Positions 48,157 to 57,897 of a DNA stretch of 64,000 nt are shown here, in pieces. The notes under the pieces were generated by a model. It saw nothing but the letters and a program-made list of their open reading frames with translations. It made no database searches and had not been told where the DNA came from. This DNA comes from Hypericibacter sp049323455 (lineage in GTDB: Bacteria; Pseudomonadota; Alphaproteobacteria; Dongiales; Dongiaceae), in contig JBMONF010000017.1 in the NCBI GenBank assembly GCA_049323455.1, positions 1 through 64,000 of the forward strand. Reading direction: 5' to 3'. Position numbers and translations under genes: made by a program. How positions within the stretch are numbered: position 1 is the first letter of the stretch; each line of letters begins with the position of its first letter.

Positions 48157-49443
48157 ATGGACAAAATTCGCGTCCGCGGCGGCAGGCCGCTCAGGGGCGA
48201 GATCCCGATCAGCGGCGCCAAGAACGCGGCGCTGCCGCTGATGGCGGCCAGCCTTCTGACCGAGGATACGCTGACGCTCGGCAATCTTCCGCACCTCGCC
48301 GACATCTCGACGATGGCAGGCCTTCTCGCCCAGCTCGGCACCGAGATCGGCCTCAACGGGCAGTCGCAGCCGGGCGGGCATATCGGCCGCGTCATGGAGC
48401 TCAGGACGCGCGATGTGGGCGATACGCGGGCCGACTACGATCTGGTGCGCAAGATGCGCGCCTCGGTGCTGGTGCTGGGGCCCCTGCTCGCCCGTTGCGG
48501 CCGGGCGCAGGTGTCGTTGCCCGGGGGCTGCGCCATCGGCACGCGGCCGGTCGACCTGCATCTGATGGCGTTGCAGCAGCTCGGCGCCGAAATCGAGCTG
48601 AAAGAGGGATATATCCACGCCACGGCGCCCAGGGGCCTGCACGGCGGCACGGTGATCTTTCCCACGGTGTCCGTGGGCGCGACCGAAAACCTCCTGATGG
48701 CCGCTGCCCTCGCGAAGGGGACCACGGAAATCGTCAACGCCGCGCGCGAACCCGAGATCGCCGATCTTGCGCGCTGTCTCGTCGCCATGGGGGCGAGCAT
48801 CGAGGGCATTGGCACCGACAAGCTTGTCGTCCATGGCGCGGATCGCCTGCACGGCGCGCGGCACGAGGTCGTTGCCGACCGCATCGAAACCGGCACCTAC
48901 GCCATGGCAGCCGCCATAACGAACGGGTCGGTCGAGCTCGTGGGCGCGGATCCGGAGCTGATCGGGGCGGTCTGCGCGGTGCTGGAGCGGGCGGGCGCCA
49001 AGCTCGAGCGCAGCAATCGGGGGCTGCGCGTGAGCCGCGCCAATGGCGGGCTCGTCGGCGCGGACGTCACGACCGAACCGTTTCCGGGCTTTCCCACGGA
49101 TCTGCAGGCGCAATTCATGGCGATGATGACCATTGCCGACGGCGCCTCGCTCGTCACGGAAACCATTTTCGAGAACCGTTTCATGCACGTGCCCGAGCTT
49201 TGCCGCATGGGAGCCAATATCACCGTCCACGGCGGCTCCGCCATGGTGCGCGGCGTGCCGAAGCTCACCGGAGCGCCGGTCATGGCGACGGACCTGCGCG
49301 CTTCCGTCTCCCTGGTTCTCGCCGGCCTGGTCGCCGACGGCGACACGATCCTCAATCGCGTCTATCACCTCGATCGGGGCTACGAGCGATTGACGGAGAA
49401 GCTCGAGGCCTGTGGCGCGGACATCGAACGGATCCGGGGATGA
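48157..49443 (+). CDS. murA: UDP-N-acetylglucosamine 1-carboxyvinyltransferase, MurA
   Basis: This 428-residue enzyme makes the first committed step of peptidoglycan synthesis, adding enolpyruvate from PEP to UDP-GlcNAc. The start IRVRGGRPLRGEIPISGAKN is typical. The catalytic Cys is C125 in SLPGGCAIGTRP (E. coli C115), so it should be fosfomycin-sensitive. Later motifs are TFPTVSVGATENLLMA-like (VSVGATENLLMAAALAKG) and FPTDLQAQFMAMM. Its stop overlaps the DUF2948 start by 4 bp. Confidence 0.96.
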   Translation: MDKIRVRGGRPLRGEIPISGAKNAALPLMAASLLTEDTLTLGNLPHLADISTMAGLLAQLGTEIGLNGQSQPGGHIGRVMELRTRDVGDTRADYDLVRKMRASVLVLGPLLARCGRAQVSLPGGCAIGTRPVDLHLMALQQLGAEIELKEGYIHATAPRGLHGGTVIFPTVSVGATENLLMAAALAKGTTEIVNAAREPEIADLARCLVAMGASIEGIGTDKLVVHGADRLHGARHEVVADRIETGTYAMAAAITNGSVELVGADPELIGAVCAVLERAGAKLERSNRGLRVSRANGGLVGADVTTEPFPGFPTDLQAQFMAMMTIADGASLVTETIFENRFMHVPELCRMGANITVHGGSAMVRGVPKLTGAPVMATDLRASVSLVLAGLVADGDTILNRVYHLDRGYERLTEKLEACGADIERIRG

Positions 49444-49970
49444 CGCGGGCCCGCTTTCTCAAGCTTCGCGCGCGCGACGCGGCCGATCTCGCGGTCATCG
49501 CGGCCTGCCTCCAGGACGCGCTGGTCCGGCCGCGCGACATGACTTTTCTCGCCGGCGAGAGACGGTTTGCCTTCGTTGCCAACCGGTTCCGATGGGAAGC
49601 GGCGGCCGCAGGCGGCCGGCCCGACGAGGCGCCGGTGCCGGCGGATGCAGGCGATGCGGAATTCCGCGAGGCCGAGGCGCAGAGAGCGGCCTATGAGCGT
49701 ATTCACTGCGGGGTCTGCTTCGACCGCGTGCGCGCGGTCAAGACACGCGGCCTCGCGCAAGGCCGGAACCCCGAGTTCCTCGAGCTGTTGACGATTCATG
49801 CCAAAGACGGCGCGATCCTGCTGGTGTTCGCCGGCGACGCCATGGTCCGCTTGGAGGTCGATGCCATTCGCTGCCATCTCGACGATCTGGGCGAGCCCTG
49901 GCCCACCGCATGGCGGCCCGATCATCCGCTCGAACTGTCGGAAAAGCCGGACGGCAAGGAGCCGGCATGA
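49440..49970 (+). CDS. DUF2948 family protein
   Basis: The 176-residue protein has the DUF2948 features: LKLRARDAADLAVIAACLQD near the start, FVANRFRWEAA, and a VCFDRVRAVKTRGLAQ segment with LVFAGDAMVRLEVDAIRCHL near the end. The function is unknown. It is regularly encoded between murA and hisG/hisD in alphaproteobacteria, as here, with ATGA overlaps on both sides. Confidence 0.88.
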   Translation: MTRARFLKLRARDAADLAVIAACLQDALVRPRDMTFLAGERRFAFVANRFRWEAAAAGGRPDEAPVPADAGDAEFREAEAQRAAYERIHCGVCFDRVRAVKTRGLAQGRNPEFLELLTIHAKDGAILLVFAGDAMVRLEVDAIRCHLDDLGEPWPTAWRPDHPLELSEKPDGKEPA

Positions 49971-50645
49971 GTTCGCGCAAGAGGGCCGGCGGAGAAACCG
50001 AAGCGGTATCGCTGATTCTCGCCCTTCCCAAGGGGCGTATTCTGCCCGAGATCATGCCGCTGCTTGCCCGGGCGGGCGTTCGCGTCGAGCCGGATTTCGC
50101 CAACGAAGCCTCCCGGAAGCTGCGCTTCACGACGAACGTTCCGGGCCTCTCGGTCGTGCGGGTGCGCAGCTTCGATGTGGCCACGTTCGTCGCCTTCGGT
50201 GCGGCGCATCTCGGCGTCGCCGGCAGCGACGTGCTGATGGAGTTCGATTATCCGGAGGTCTATGCGCCGGTCGATCTCGGCGTCGGCCGCTGCCGCCTGT
50301 CCGTGGCCGAGCCGAAGGAGCTGGTGGCGGGCGACGACCCCAGCCGCTGGAGCCATGTGCGCGTCGCGACCAAGTATCCCGAGACGGCACGGCGCTATTT
50401 CGCAGCGCGCGGCGTGCAGGCCGAATGCATCACGCTCAGCGGTGCGATGGAGCTGGCGCCGCAGCTGGGGCTGTGCACCCGGATCGTGGATCTGGTCCAG
50501 ACGGGCTCCACGCTCAAGGCGAACGGCCTTGCCGAGATCGAGACGATCGCCGAGATCAGCGCTCGGCTCGTCGTGAATCGCACGGCGCTCAAGCTCTATC
50601 CGGAGCCGATTGGCGATCTGGTCCGGCGTATCCAGGAGGTCGTCG

Positions 50646-50662
<17 letters not shown>
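49967..50662 (+). CDS. hisG: ATP phosphoribosyltransferase, short form, HisG
   Basis: First enzyme of histidine synthesis, joining ATP and PRPP. At 231 residues it is the short form (about 200-230), which lacks the C-terminal regulatory domain and normally needs HisZ. Motifs include LALPKGRILPEIMPLLARAG, VRSFDVATFVAFGAAHLGVA, then DLVQTGSTLKANGL, the PRPP loop. The start ATG 49967 overlaps the previous stop. No hisZ gene is in the window. It overlaps hisD by 17 bp. Confidence 0.94.
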
Positions 50663-51950
<1,288 letters not shown>

Positions 51951-51959
51951 GAAGCGGTC

Positions 51960-52448
51960 TTGGAGCAGTCCGTGGCGAGCCCCGGGAACCGCATCACCCG
52001 CGTCACGCTCGACGAACGTTCGGTCGTTCGCCGCAACCCCGAGGTCGAGCATGAACGCGCCGTGGCGATCTATGATCTCATCGAAGAGAACAGTTTCGCC
52101 GTCGTCGACGGCCCCGCGGGCCCCTACAGCCTTGCGCTCGGCATCGAGGACAGCCGGCTGGTTTTCGATATCCGCAATGAAGCCGAAGAGCCCCTGACCA
52201 AGCTGATCCTGTCGCTGACGCCCTTCCGGCGCATCGTCAAGGACTATTTCACGATCTGCGAGAGCTATTACGCGGCGATCAAGCGTTCCTCGCCTTCGCA
52301 GATCGAGGCGATCGACATGGGCCGGCGCGGCCTGCACAACGAGGGCGCCGAGCTTCTGCGCGAGCGGCTCGCCGGCAAGATCGAGCTCGACGCCAACACG
52401 GCGCGGCGTCTCTTCACCCTCATCTGCGTGCTCCATATTCGGGGCTAG
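51960..52448 (+). CDS. UPF0262 family protein
   Basis: The 162-residue protein matches UPF0262: RITRVTLDERSVVRRNPEVE, then HERAVAIYDLIEENSF, GPYSLALGIEDSRLVFDI and KDYFTICESYYAAIKRSSPS. Its end has IDMGRRGLHNEGAELLRERL. The role is unknown; it is a fixed neighbour of hisD in alphaproteobacteria. The start is probably TTG 51960, 5 bp after AGGAAG; GTG 51972 is the alternative. Confidence 0.9.
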   Translation: MEQSVASPGNRITRVTLDERSVVRRNPEVEHERAVAIYDLIEENSFAVVDGPAGPYSLALGIEDSRLVFDIRNEAEEPLTKLILSLTPFRRIVKDYFTICESYYAAIKRSSPSQIEAIDMGRRGLHNEGAELLRERLAGKIELDANTARRLFTLICVLHIRG

Positions 52449-52456
52449 GGCGCGCG

Positions 52457-52900
52457 ATGAGGGATCTTCCGGGAAGCGTTCTCTTCTGCTGCACGCTCAA
52501 CGCCATTCGCTCGCCGATGGCGGCGGGCATCCTGCGCCACCTGCACGGTCATCACATCTTCGTCGATTCGGTCGGCGTGCGCTCCGAAGATATCGACCCC
52601 TTCGCCGTCGCTGTCATGGACGAGATCGGGATCGATATCAGCCAGCACCGTGCGAAGACGTTCGACGAGCTGGAGGACACCTCCTTCGATCTCATCATCT
52701 CGCTCTCGCCGGAAGCCCAGCATCGCGCCGTCGAGCTCACGCGCACCATGGCTTGCGAGGTCGAGTTCTGGCACACCTTCGACCCGTCCCATGTGGAAGG
52801 GAGTCGGGAGACCCGACTCGATGCCTATCGCCAGGTACGGGACAGCCTGATCCGGCGGATCATGGCGCGCTTCCCGCCAGCCGCGCCCGCCAATCTATGA
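52457..52900 (+). CDS. Low-molecular-weight protein-tyrosine-phosphatase-like protein
   Basis: The 147-residue protein has the phosphate loop C-x5-R: CTLNAIRS (C12, R18), the LMW-PTP form, although ordinary members have CxGNxCRS. The general acid region is VEFWHTFDPSHVEGSR with the Asp. It could remove phosphate from a protein tyrosine or arginine. It is a conserved gene between UPF0262 and infA, 8 bp after the former. Confidence 0.87.
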   Translation: MRDLPGSVLFCCTLNAIRSPMAAGILRHLHGHHIFVDSVGVRSEDIDPFAVAVMDEIGIDISQHRAKTFDELEDTSFDLIISLSPEAQHRAVELTRTMACEVEFWHTFDPSHVEGSRETRLDAYRQVRDSLIRRIMARFPPAAPANL

Positions 52901-53070
52901 ACGCACGACGTTTCGGGTCTCGATTCGGACGGGATCCAGCGGTTGCGGCGGCCCAGGCAGGGGTTTGCCGGGGCCGGGCTTGGCGCTATGATCCCGCGCC
53001 GATTTCCGGCCGGAATGGGCGTCGGCCCGTCGCGGTCCCTGTCGCTTTCGGCTGGTCCCAAGGAGGGTGA

Positions 53071-53289
53071 ATGGCGAAGGAAGACTTGATTGAATTTTCG
53101 GGCACGGTGCTCGAATTGTTGCCCAATGCGATGTTCCGGGTGAAGCTCGACAACGATCACATCGTCCTTGCCCACACCTCGGGCAAGATGCGCAAGAACC
53201 GCATCCGCGTGCTGGCCGGCGACCGCGTGAATGTGGAGATGACGCCCTACGACTTGACCAAGGGCCGCATCACCTTCCGTTTCAAATAG
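53071..53289 (+). CDS. infA: Translation initiation factor IF-1
   Basis: The 72-residue OB-fold protein is a near-canonical IF-1: KEDLIEFSGTVLELLPNAMF, then VKLDNDHIVLAHTSGKMRKN and RIRVLAGDRVNVEMTPYDLT. It binds the 30S A site at initiation. AGGAGGGTGA precedes the ATG. The 170 bp upstream probably hold its own promoter. Confidence 0.97.
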   Translation: MAKEDLIEFSGTVLELLPNAMFRVKLDNDHIVLAHTSGKMRKNRIRVLAGDRVNVEMTPYDLTKGRITFRFK

Positions 53290-53313
53290 CGCCGCCGCGC
53301 TCGCCGTTCGGGC

Positions 53314-53904
53314 ATGACATCGCCGCGCCCTGTCACCGCCCGTCTCGTGCTGGCTTCTGCGTCGCCGCGCCGGCTCGACCTTCTACATCAGATCGGGGTG
53401 GTGCCGGCCCTGGTCGATCCCGCCGAGATCGACGAAACGCCCGAGCCCAAGGAGCTGCCCGCAGCGCATGCGCGCCGTGTGGCGACCGCCAAGGCCGCCG
53501 CTGTCGCATCGCGCAATCCGAACGCCTTCGTGCTGGCGGCCGACACGGTCGTCGCCTGCGGGCGGCGGATCCTGCCCAAGGCGACGGAGGTCGGCCAGGC
53601 CCGCCGCTGCCTCGAGCAGCTTTCGGGGCGCCGGCACCGGGTGCTGGGCGCGGTCGTGCTGGCGGCGCCGGACGGCCGGCATATCGGACGGCTGGTGACG
53701 ACAACCGTCACCTTCAAGCGACTCACGCAGCAGGAGATCGAGGCCTACCTCGCGAGCGGCGAGTGGGAGGGCAAGGCCGGCGGCTATGCCATCCAGGGCC
53801 GGGCCGCCGCGTTCGTTCCCAAGATCATCGGCTCCTATTCGAACGTGGTGGGGCTGCCGCTTTACGAGACGGCGGCGATGCTGCGCGGTCTCGGCTATGG
53901 CTGA
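53314..53904 (+). CDS. maf: Maf-like nucleotide pyrophosphatase
   Basis: The 196-residue protein has the Maf pattern: LVLASASPRRLDLLHQIGVV (substrate loop), then VLAADTVVACGRRILPKATE with the catalytic Asp and the SGRRHRVLGAVVL turn, and GKAGGYAIQGRAAAFV. Maf proteins hydrolyse dTTP/UTP or modified nucleotides; the classes differ by few residues, so I do not choose. It overlaps the RNase gene by 8 bp. Confidence 0.93.
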   Translation: MTSPRPVTARLVLASASPRRLDLLHQIGVVPALVDPAEIDETPEPKELPAAHARRVATAKAAAVASRNPNAFVLAADTVVACGRRILPKATEVGQARRCLEQLSGRRHRVLGAVVLAAPDGRHIGRLVTTTVTFKRLTQQEIEAYLASGEWEGKAGGYAIQGRAAAFVPKIIGSYSNVVGLPLYETAAMLRGLGYG

Positions 53905-55132
53905 GAAGAGAGGCTCCGCGCAGATCTTCGTCGCCGAGCGGGGCGGCGAGCGCCACGTCGCACTGTGGCGAAAGGATCGGCTGGCCGCCTACCGCCTCGA
54001 AGGCCCCGCTCTCCGGGATCGCACGGGCGCTCTCTATCAGGGCCGGGTCGTCAGGGTGGAGAAGGGCCTCGGCGCGGCCTTCGTTCTGTTCGACGCCGGC
54101 GAGACGGGAATGCTGCCGCTGCGCCGGGGCGAGCGGCGGGTCGAGGGCGAGCGGGTTCTGGTCCAGCTCGCCCGCGAGCGGCGAGGCGACAAGGCCCCGC
54201 GGCTCACGGGCGCGCCGATCCTCGAGGGGCGCTTCGTCGATCTCCTGAGCGGGGAGCCCGGCGTCCATATGGGCGGCGCGGCATTGGAGGCGGAGGCTGC
54301 AAGGGCGATCCGCGCTTCGCTGCGAAAGCTCGCCGACGGCCGCTCGGGCTTTCGCCTGACGGCGCGCGCAGCCGGCGCACCGTCCGACGCCATCCTTGCC
54401 GAAGCCGCGTCGCTGCAGGCCGCCTGGCAGCGCGCGGTCGAGGCGCAGGTCGAGGCCGAGCCCGAGACCTGTCTTCTTCCGGCCCCCGACGCCGTCCTGG
54501 CGCTCGTCAAGGAGCTGCCCGGCGTCGAGCATGTGCGCGTGATCGCCGACACGCGGGTTCTGGCAAGGCGCATCGAGGACGCTCTCGATGCGGCCGCCGC
54601 GCAGGGCGTCGAAGTGCTCCACATGCCGTCGCGGGAATGGAGCCCGTCGGCGGGCGAGATCGGCGAGGCGCTCCTGGCGGCGCTGGAGCCGCGGGTGCCG
54701 CTGCCGGACGGGCCGTGGCTGCTGCTCGAGCCGGGCGAGACCCTGACGGCGATCGACGTCAACAGCGGCGAAGCGACGGCCCGCCGCGGTTCGCTCGACA
54801 GCGCCGACGCGCGGCTGAAGCTCGATCTGGCGGCTTGCGGCGAGATCGCGCATCAGCTCCGGCTTCGCAACATCGGCGGGATCGTCGTGATCGATTTCGT
54901 CGAGCTGGAAGGCGCCGCCGAGCGCGACCTCGTCACGAAGCGCTTGCGCACCGCTCTCGCCGGCGATCCGGCCCGGACGCGGGTCCTGCCCATGTCCGAT
55001 CTCGGCCTGGTGCAGCTCACGCGCCAGCTTCGCGGCCCGACCCTGGCGGACCTGTTTCTGGCCCCTTGCGAGCGCTGCGGCGGCGTCGGTAGGCTCGTGA
55101 AACGTCAGCCGATCGGAGCGTCGGGAGCGTGA
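53897..55132 (+). CDS. Ribonuclease E/G family protein (RNase G-like)
   Basis: The 411-residue endoribonuclease has an N-terminal S1-like part (LYQGRVVRVEKGLGAAFVLF), an RNase H-like middle, and the catalytic acid motif AIDVNSGEA followed by IGGIVVIDFVELEG. The zinc link CERCGG (near 397-402) is kept. It is shorter than E. coli RNase G (489) and lacks the RNase E scaffold tail. The S1 region is compact. It overlaps maf at the start and yacG at the end, so maf-rne/g-yacG is one operon. Confidence 0.9.
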   Translation: MAEKRGSAQIFVAERGGERHVALWRKDRLAAYRLEGPALRDRTGALYQGRVVRVEKGLGAAFVLFDAGETGMLPLRRGERRVEGERVLVQLARERRGDKAPRLTGAPILEGRFVDLLSGEPGVHMGGAALEAEAARAIRASLRKLADGRSGFRLTARAAGAPSDAILAEAASLQAAWQRAVEAQVEAEPETCLLPAPDAVLALVKELPGVEHVRVIADTRVLARRIEDALDAAAAQGVEVLHMPSREWSPSAGEIGEALLAALEPRVPLPDGPWLLLEPGETLTAIDVNSGEATARRGSLDSADARLKLDLAACGEIAHQLRLRNIGGIVVIDFVELEGAAERDLVTKRLRTALAGDPARTRVLPMSDLGLVQLTRQLRGPTLADLFLAPCERCGGVGRLVKRQPIGASGA

Positions 55133-55410
55133 GCCACGGGGTCGCCGCCATGAGCGCCAAGATCGAAGATCTCGCCCGCCGCCGCGCCCAGCGCGGGCGC
55201 CCTGCGTCCGACGGCGTGGGCAAGACGGCACCGAAGGCCGGCCGTTGCCCGATCTGCGGCCGTCCCCGCAGCGAGAAGCACAGACCCTTCTGCTCGAAGC
55301 GCTGCGCCGAGATCGATCTCGGTCGCTGGCTCAAGGAGACCTATCGGGTCGAGACCGAGGAGGCGCCGGGCGAGGAGGGCATGCCGGCGCGGGGCCGATC
55401 CGAGGAATAG
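55129..55410 (+). CDS. yacG: YacG-family zinc protein (DNA gyrase inhibitor)
   Basis: The protein has the YacG zinc finger CPICGRPRSEKHRPFCSKRC (C-x2-C ... C-x3-C), then IDLGRWLKETYRV. In E. coli YacG binds the GyrB C-terminus and blocks DNA binding. The start is GTG 55129 (93 residues) or ATG 55150 (86 residues); family members usually start near the latter. The C-terminus is acidic. Confidence 0.9.
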   Translation: MSHGVAAMSAKIEDLARRRAQRGRPASDGVGKTAPKAGRCPICGRPRSEKHRPFCSKRCAEIDLGRWLKETYRVETEEAPGEEGMPARGRSEE

Positions 55411-55612
55411 GGCTGCCGGCGCGGTTGGGTCCTGCGGGTGATCGGCCGGAGCATCGAAAGGGGGCGCGACAGCGGCGCTGCACCATCGCGCGGGTGCCGA
55501 AATTGGCGAGACAAGTCAGGCGCTTGACGGCGAGATCGAGGGGTCGCGCCGCGGCTGGACAGCCCGTTCGAATTTCTCTATAAGCCCTCGTCTCGCCCGC
55601 CCGAGTGCGCCT

Positions 55613-55688
55613 GCCCAGGTAGCTCAGTTGGTAGAGCAGGGGACTGAAAATCCCCGTGTCGGTGGTTCGATTCCGCCCCTGGGCACCA
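55613..55688 (+). tRNA. tRNA-Phe (anticodon GAA)
   Basis: The 76-nt tRNA has acceptor GCCCAGG pairing with CCTGGGC and encoded CCA. The D-arm is AGCTCAGTTGGTAGAGC, the anticodon loop CTGAAAA gives GAA, and the T-arm has GTTCGATTC. It follows yacG after about 200 bp, as in many alphaproteobacteria. Confidence 0.97.
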
Positions 55689-55857
55689 TTATCTTCGGTA
55701 TTCCGGTTCGTTGGTCGTTCGTTCTTTCACGGATGAGCGAGATCGCGGATCGCTGTGTCCCCCCCAAGCTGCTGCACCGTTCGAGAGCGCGGCCTCCGTC
55801 AGGCTCATCGCGGGGGGCGCGTCCCGAATGCTAGTGCGTTTTCATGTTGAGCGGAGC

Positions 55858-56012
55858 CGCCCCCTCACCCTTCCCTCTCCCCCAACGCGTTGGGGGAGAG
55901 CGACTGTGTTGCGAAGGGTTGCCCGCGGGCGGATGCCCGCTCTTGTGTTAGTTTGCCGGCGAAGCCGGCCTGCGGAATGCCGAGCCCTACCCGAAGCTGG
56001 GTGAGGGGGAAT
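55858..56012. repeat. Dispersed GC-rich intergenic repeat, copy 5
   Basis: Inside the 348-bp gap after tRNA-Phe are CCCTCACCCTTCCCTCTCCC, a CCCAACGCGTTGGGG palindrome, GTTGCCCGCGGGCGGATGCC, GCCGGCGAAGCCGGC and ACCCGAAGCTGGGTGAGGG. The order and the last three words match copy 1 at 7-125. No other feature is seen in the gap. Confidence 0.65.
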
Positions 56013-56036
56013 GTTTCAGGCCAAACTGAAATTGCT

Positions 56037-56552
56037 TTAACTCTCGCGGTGCCAGTTGACCCGCACGAAATAGCCGTCCTCGTCGTAGTGGAAGTCGGTC
56101 TCGCCGTGGAAGGCGCGCTTCTGCGCCTCGCCGATGCGCCGCGCCAGATGGATGTCGGTCGTGTTGATCACGATCCGGTCCGGCGCCTCCTCGACATCGA
56201 TGATGCGGTTGAGCGGATGCTCCTTCTTCTCGACCTCTTCCTGATGCCGGGCCAGCCGGATCATCTCCGCCCGATGCTCTCGGATGACGGGGCCCGTCAG
56301 CGTCACCACGCCCGCCGGGAAGCGGTCGTTGATGCGGTGGCAAGCCTGGCACAGCGCCTCGTGCGCATCGGCGGGCCGCGGCGACCATTGCCAGCGCCCT
56401 TCGTGATAGACGGCGCCGCATTGCGGGCAGACCGTCGGCTCGTGCAGCTTCTCCGGCCGCTTGTAAGGATCGATGATGCCGTCCTTCTGGGCGCGACCCC
56501 AGCGGCGGCGCGCGGACGGCGCTCCAGGGGGAGGTACGCGGGTCGATTTCAT
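56037..56552 (-). CDS. BCAM0308-family zinc-ribbon protein
   Basis: The 171-residue protein has a basic start, then two CxxC pairs (CPQCGAVYHEGRWQW and LCQACHRINDRFPAG) forming a zinc ribbon, and an acidic C-terminus with ILN-like strands (DRIVINTTDIHLARRIGEAQ, FHYDEDGYFVRVNWHRE). This matches the BCAM0308/NMD3-like group of unknown role. AGGAGA is 6 bp before ATG 56552, which I prefer to the frame start at 56591. Confidence 0.82.
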   Translation of the reverse strand: MKSTRVPPPGAPSARRRWGRAQKDGIIDPYKRPEKLHEPTVCPQCGAVYHEGRWQWSPRPADAHEALCQACHRINDRFPAGVVTLTGPVIREHRAEMIRLARHQEEVEKKEHPLNRIIDVEEAPDRIVINTTDIHLARRIGEAQKRAFHGETDFHYDEDGYFVRVNWHRES

Positions 56553-56842
56553 GTCGTCTCCTGGGCTCGGTGGCGAATTCGAAATTTCCATCGGTCGTTT
56601 TGCGTTCGTCGAAGGCGGGCCGCAGCGCGCGGGCCTGCTCGCCCGAAGTCGGAACGATAGTGCCGGCTGCGCCTATTGGCGCCTTGACCTGCATCAAGGA
56701 GCGCCCTGCCGCCTTCGCGCATGATTTCGCCATCGTCATTCGATGCCGTGGCCGATCAAGCGGGCACGCAAGGGCGGAGAAGATGCTTCTTCTTCGTCCG
56801 AGCGTGCCTGTCGAGGGAAGGCTCCTTCAAGGGAAGCAAGCG

Positions 56843-57130
56843 ATGCCGCTCTGGAAGTTGACGCCGGTCGATTTGCGCGATCCCAACTGGGAGGCGAGCT
56901 CTCATCGAGGGGTGGTGATCGTCAGGGCCCGGGACGAGGCGGATGCGCGCGCCGCTGCCGCGAAGGCGTTCGATGCCAAGACGCGCTTCAACCCCGCGAA
57001 GGGTGCGAAGTTTCCGCCCTGGAAGCGCGCCTCGCTCGTGAAGGCGGAGCGCGTCCGCGACGCGCGCTACGAGAGCGAAGGACCGACAGAGGTTCTGGAA
57101 CCGTCCTTTCCCGAAGAGGGACGCTCATAG
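56843..57130 (+). CDS. Conserved hypothetical protein (95 residues)
   Basis: The protein starts PLWKLTPVDLRDPNWEASSH, then VVIVRARDEADARAAAAKAF and KGAKFPPWKRASLVKAERVR, ending with an acidic/Pro tail. The layout (WKLxPxDLxDPNWxAS, then a helix rich in Ala/Arg) recurs in small alphaproteobacterial proteins with no known role. AAGGGAAG is 9 bp upstream. The longer open frame upstream is not supported. Confidence 0.72.
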   Translation: MPLWKLTPVDLRDPNWEASSHRGVVIVRARDEADARAAAAKAFDAKTRFNPAKGAKFPPWKRASLVKAERVRDARYESEGPTEVLEPSFPEEGRS

Positions 57131-57259
57131 CAAGGCGCGCTCGGGGCTCGCCGCCGAGGCGATCGCCGCGATCTCTTCGGGCGGCATCGACCGCATGGCT
57201 TGCCGGGTGTTCCCCGCAACCGCCGTCGCGCGGGCGCGGGCGGCGATCGCGCCGCCCCG

Positions 57260-57595
57260 TCAGATTTCCGCGCCCTCGAACGGGTGGCGGCCTTCCTTGC
57301 TCTCGACCTCCACGACCCACAGATCGGGGTCGCGCTTGACGGCACGCTCGATATAGGCGTCGGCCTCGGCTTCGGGCACCGGCGCCTTCCCCAGCGCGCT
57401 CATCCAGCCGAGCCGCCCTTGCGCGTCGCGCACCTGGGCCAGAACGCGGCAACCCGGCCCCATCAGATTGATCTTCACCAGCACCGAGCCCGCGCGCGCC
57501 TCGCCGCGCCGGAGCACATAGGCCGGCAGACCGCTGGCGTGACCCTGACGGATCTGCGCCATCAGCCAGATCTCGGTCGCCAGCCGCTCCTCCAT
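57260..57595 (-). CDS. DUF1491 family protein
   Basis: The 111-residue protein reads ERLATEIWLMAQIRQGHASG, then LPAYVLRRGEARAGSVLVKI and EAEADAYIERAVKRDPDLWV, ending VVEVESKEGRHPFEG. These are the DUF1491 blocks. The function is unknown. It is cytoplasmic by absence of signal or membrane segments. Confidence 0.85.
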   Translation of the reverse strand: MEERLATEIWLMAQIRQGHASGLPAYVLRRGEARAGSVLVKINLMGPGCRVLAQVRDAQGRLGWMSALGKAPVPEAEADAYIERAVKRDPDLWVVEVESKEGRHPFEGAEI

Positions 57596-57659
57596 CCGTC
57601 ACCTCTCCTGCGCCCGAGGTCGCCGCCAACGGCAAGGCCCCGCTCGAATGCCTGCACTC

Positions 57660-57765
57660 TAGAGCCGATTTCGTTTGGTCTGAAACGCACCTCTCCGTCG
57701 TTCCCGCGCCCGCGGGCGCGGGGGCGACGAAGGGATACCCAATTCAGACGGGAAATGCCCTAGCT
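57660..57765. repeat. Dispersed palindromic repeat
   Basis: An inverted pair flanks the unit (CGTTTGGTCTGAAACGC on the left, CAATTCAGACGGGAAATG on the right, sharing TCTGAAACG / CAGACGGGAA). In the centre is CGCGCCCGCGGGCGCGGGGG. It fills the space between DUF1491 and the Sel1 gene and may end one of the transcripts. Confidence 0.45.
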
Positions 57766-57897
57766 CAGGCCGCCATGGTCGAGGCCCGTCTGTTTCGCCT
57801 CGTCCTTGCGCCGATCGCCGGTGTGCCGGTCGCCGGCCCTTTGCCCCCGATCCTCGACCCGTGTAGGGTTCGGAGCCCGTTTCACGAGGTCGCCGCC

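Noticed and set aside
48058..49368. 436-codon minus-strand frame over murA
   Set aside because: It is an exact antisense shadow of a clear murA gene.
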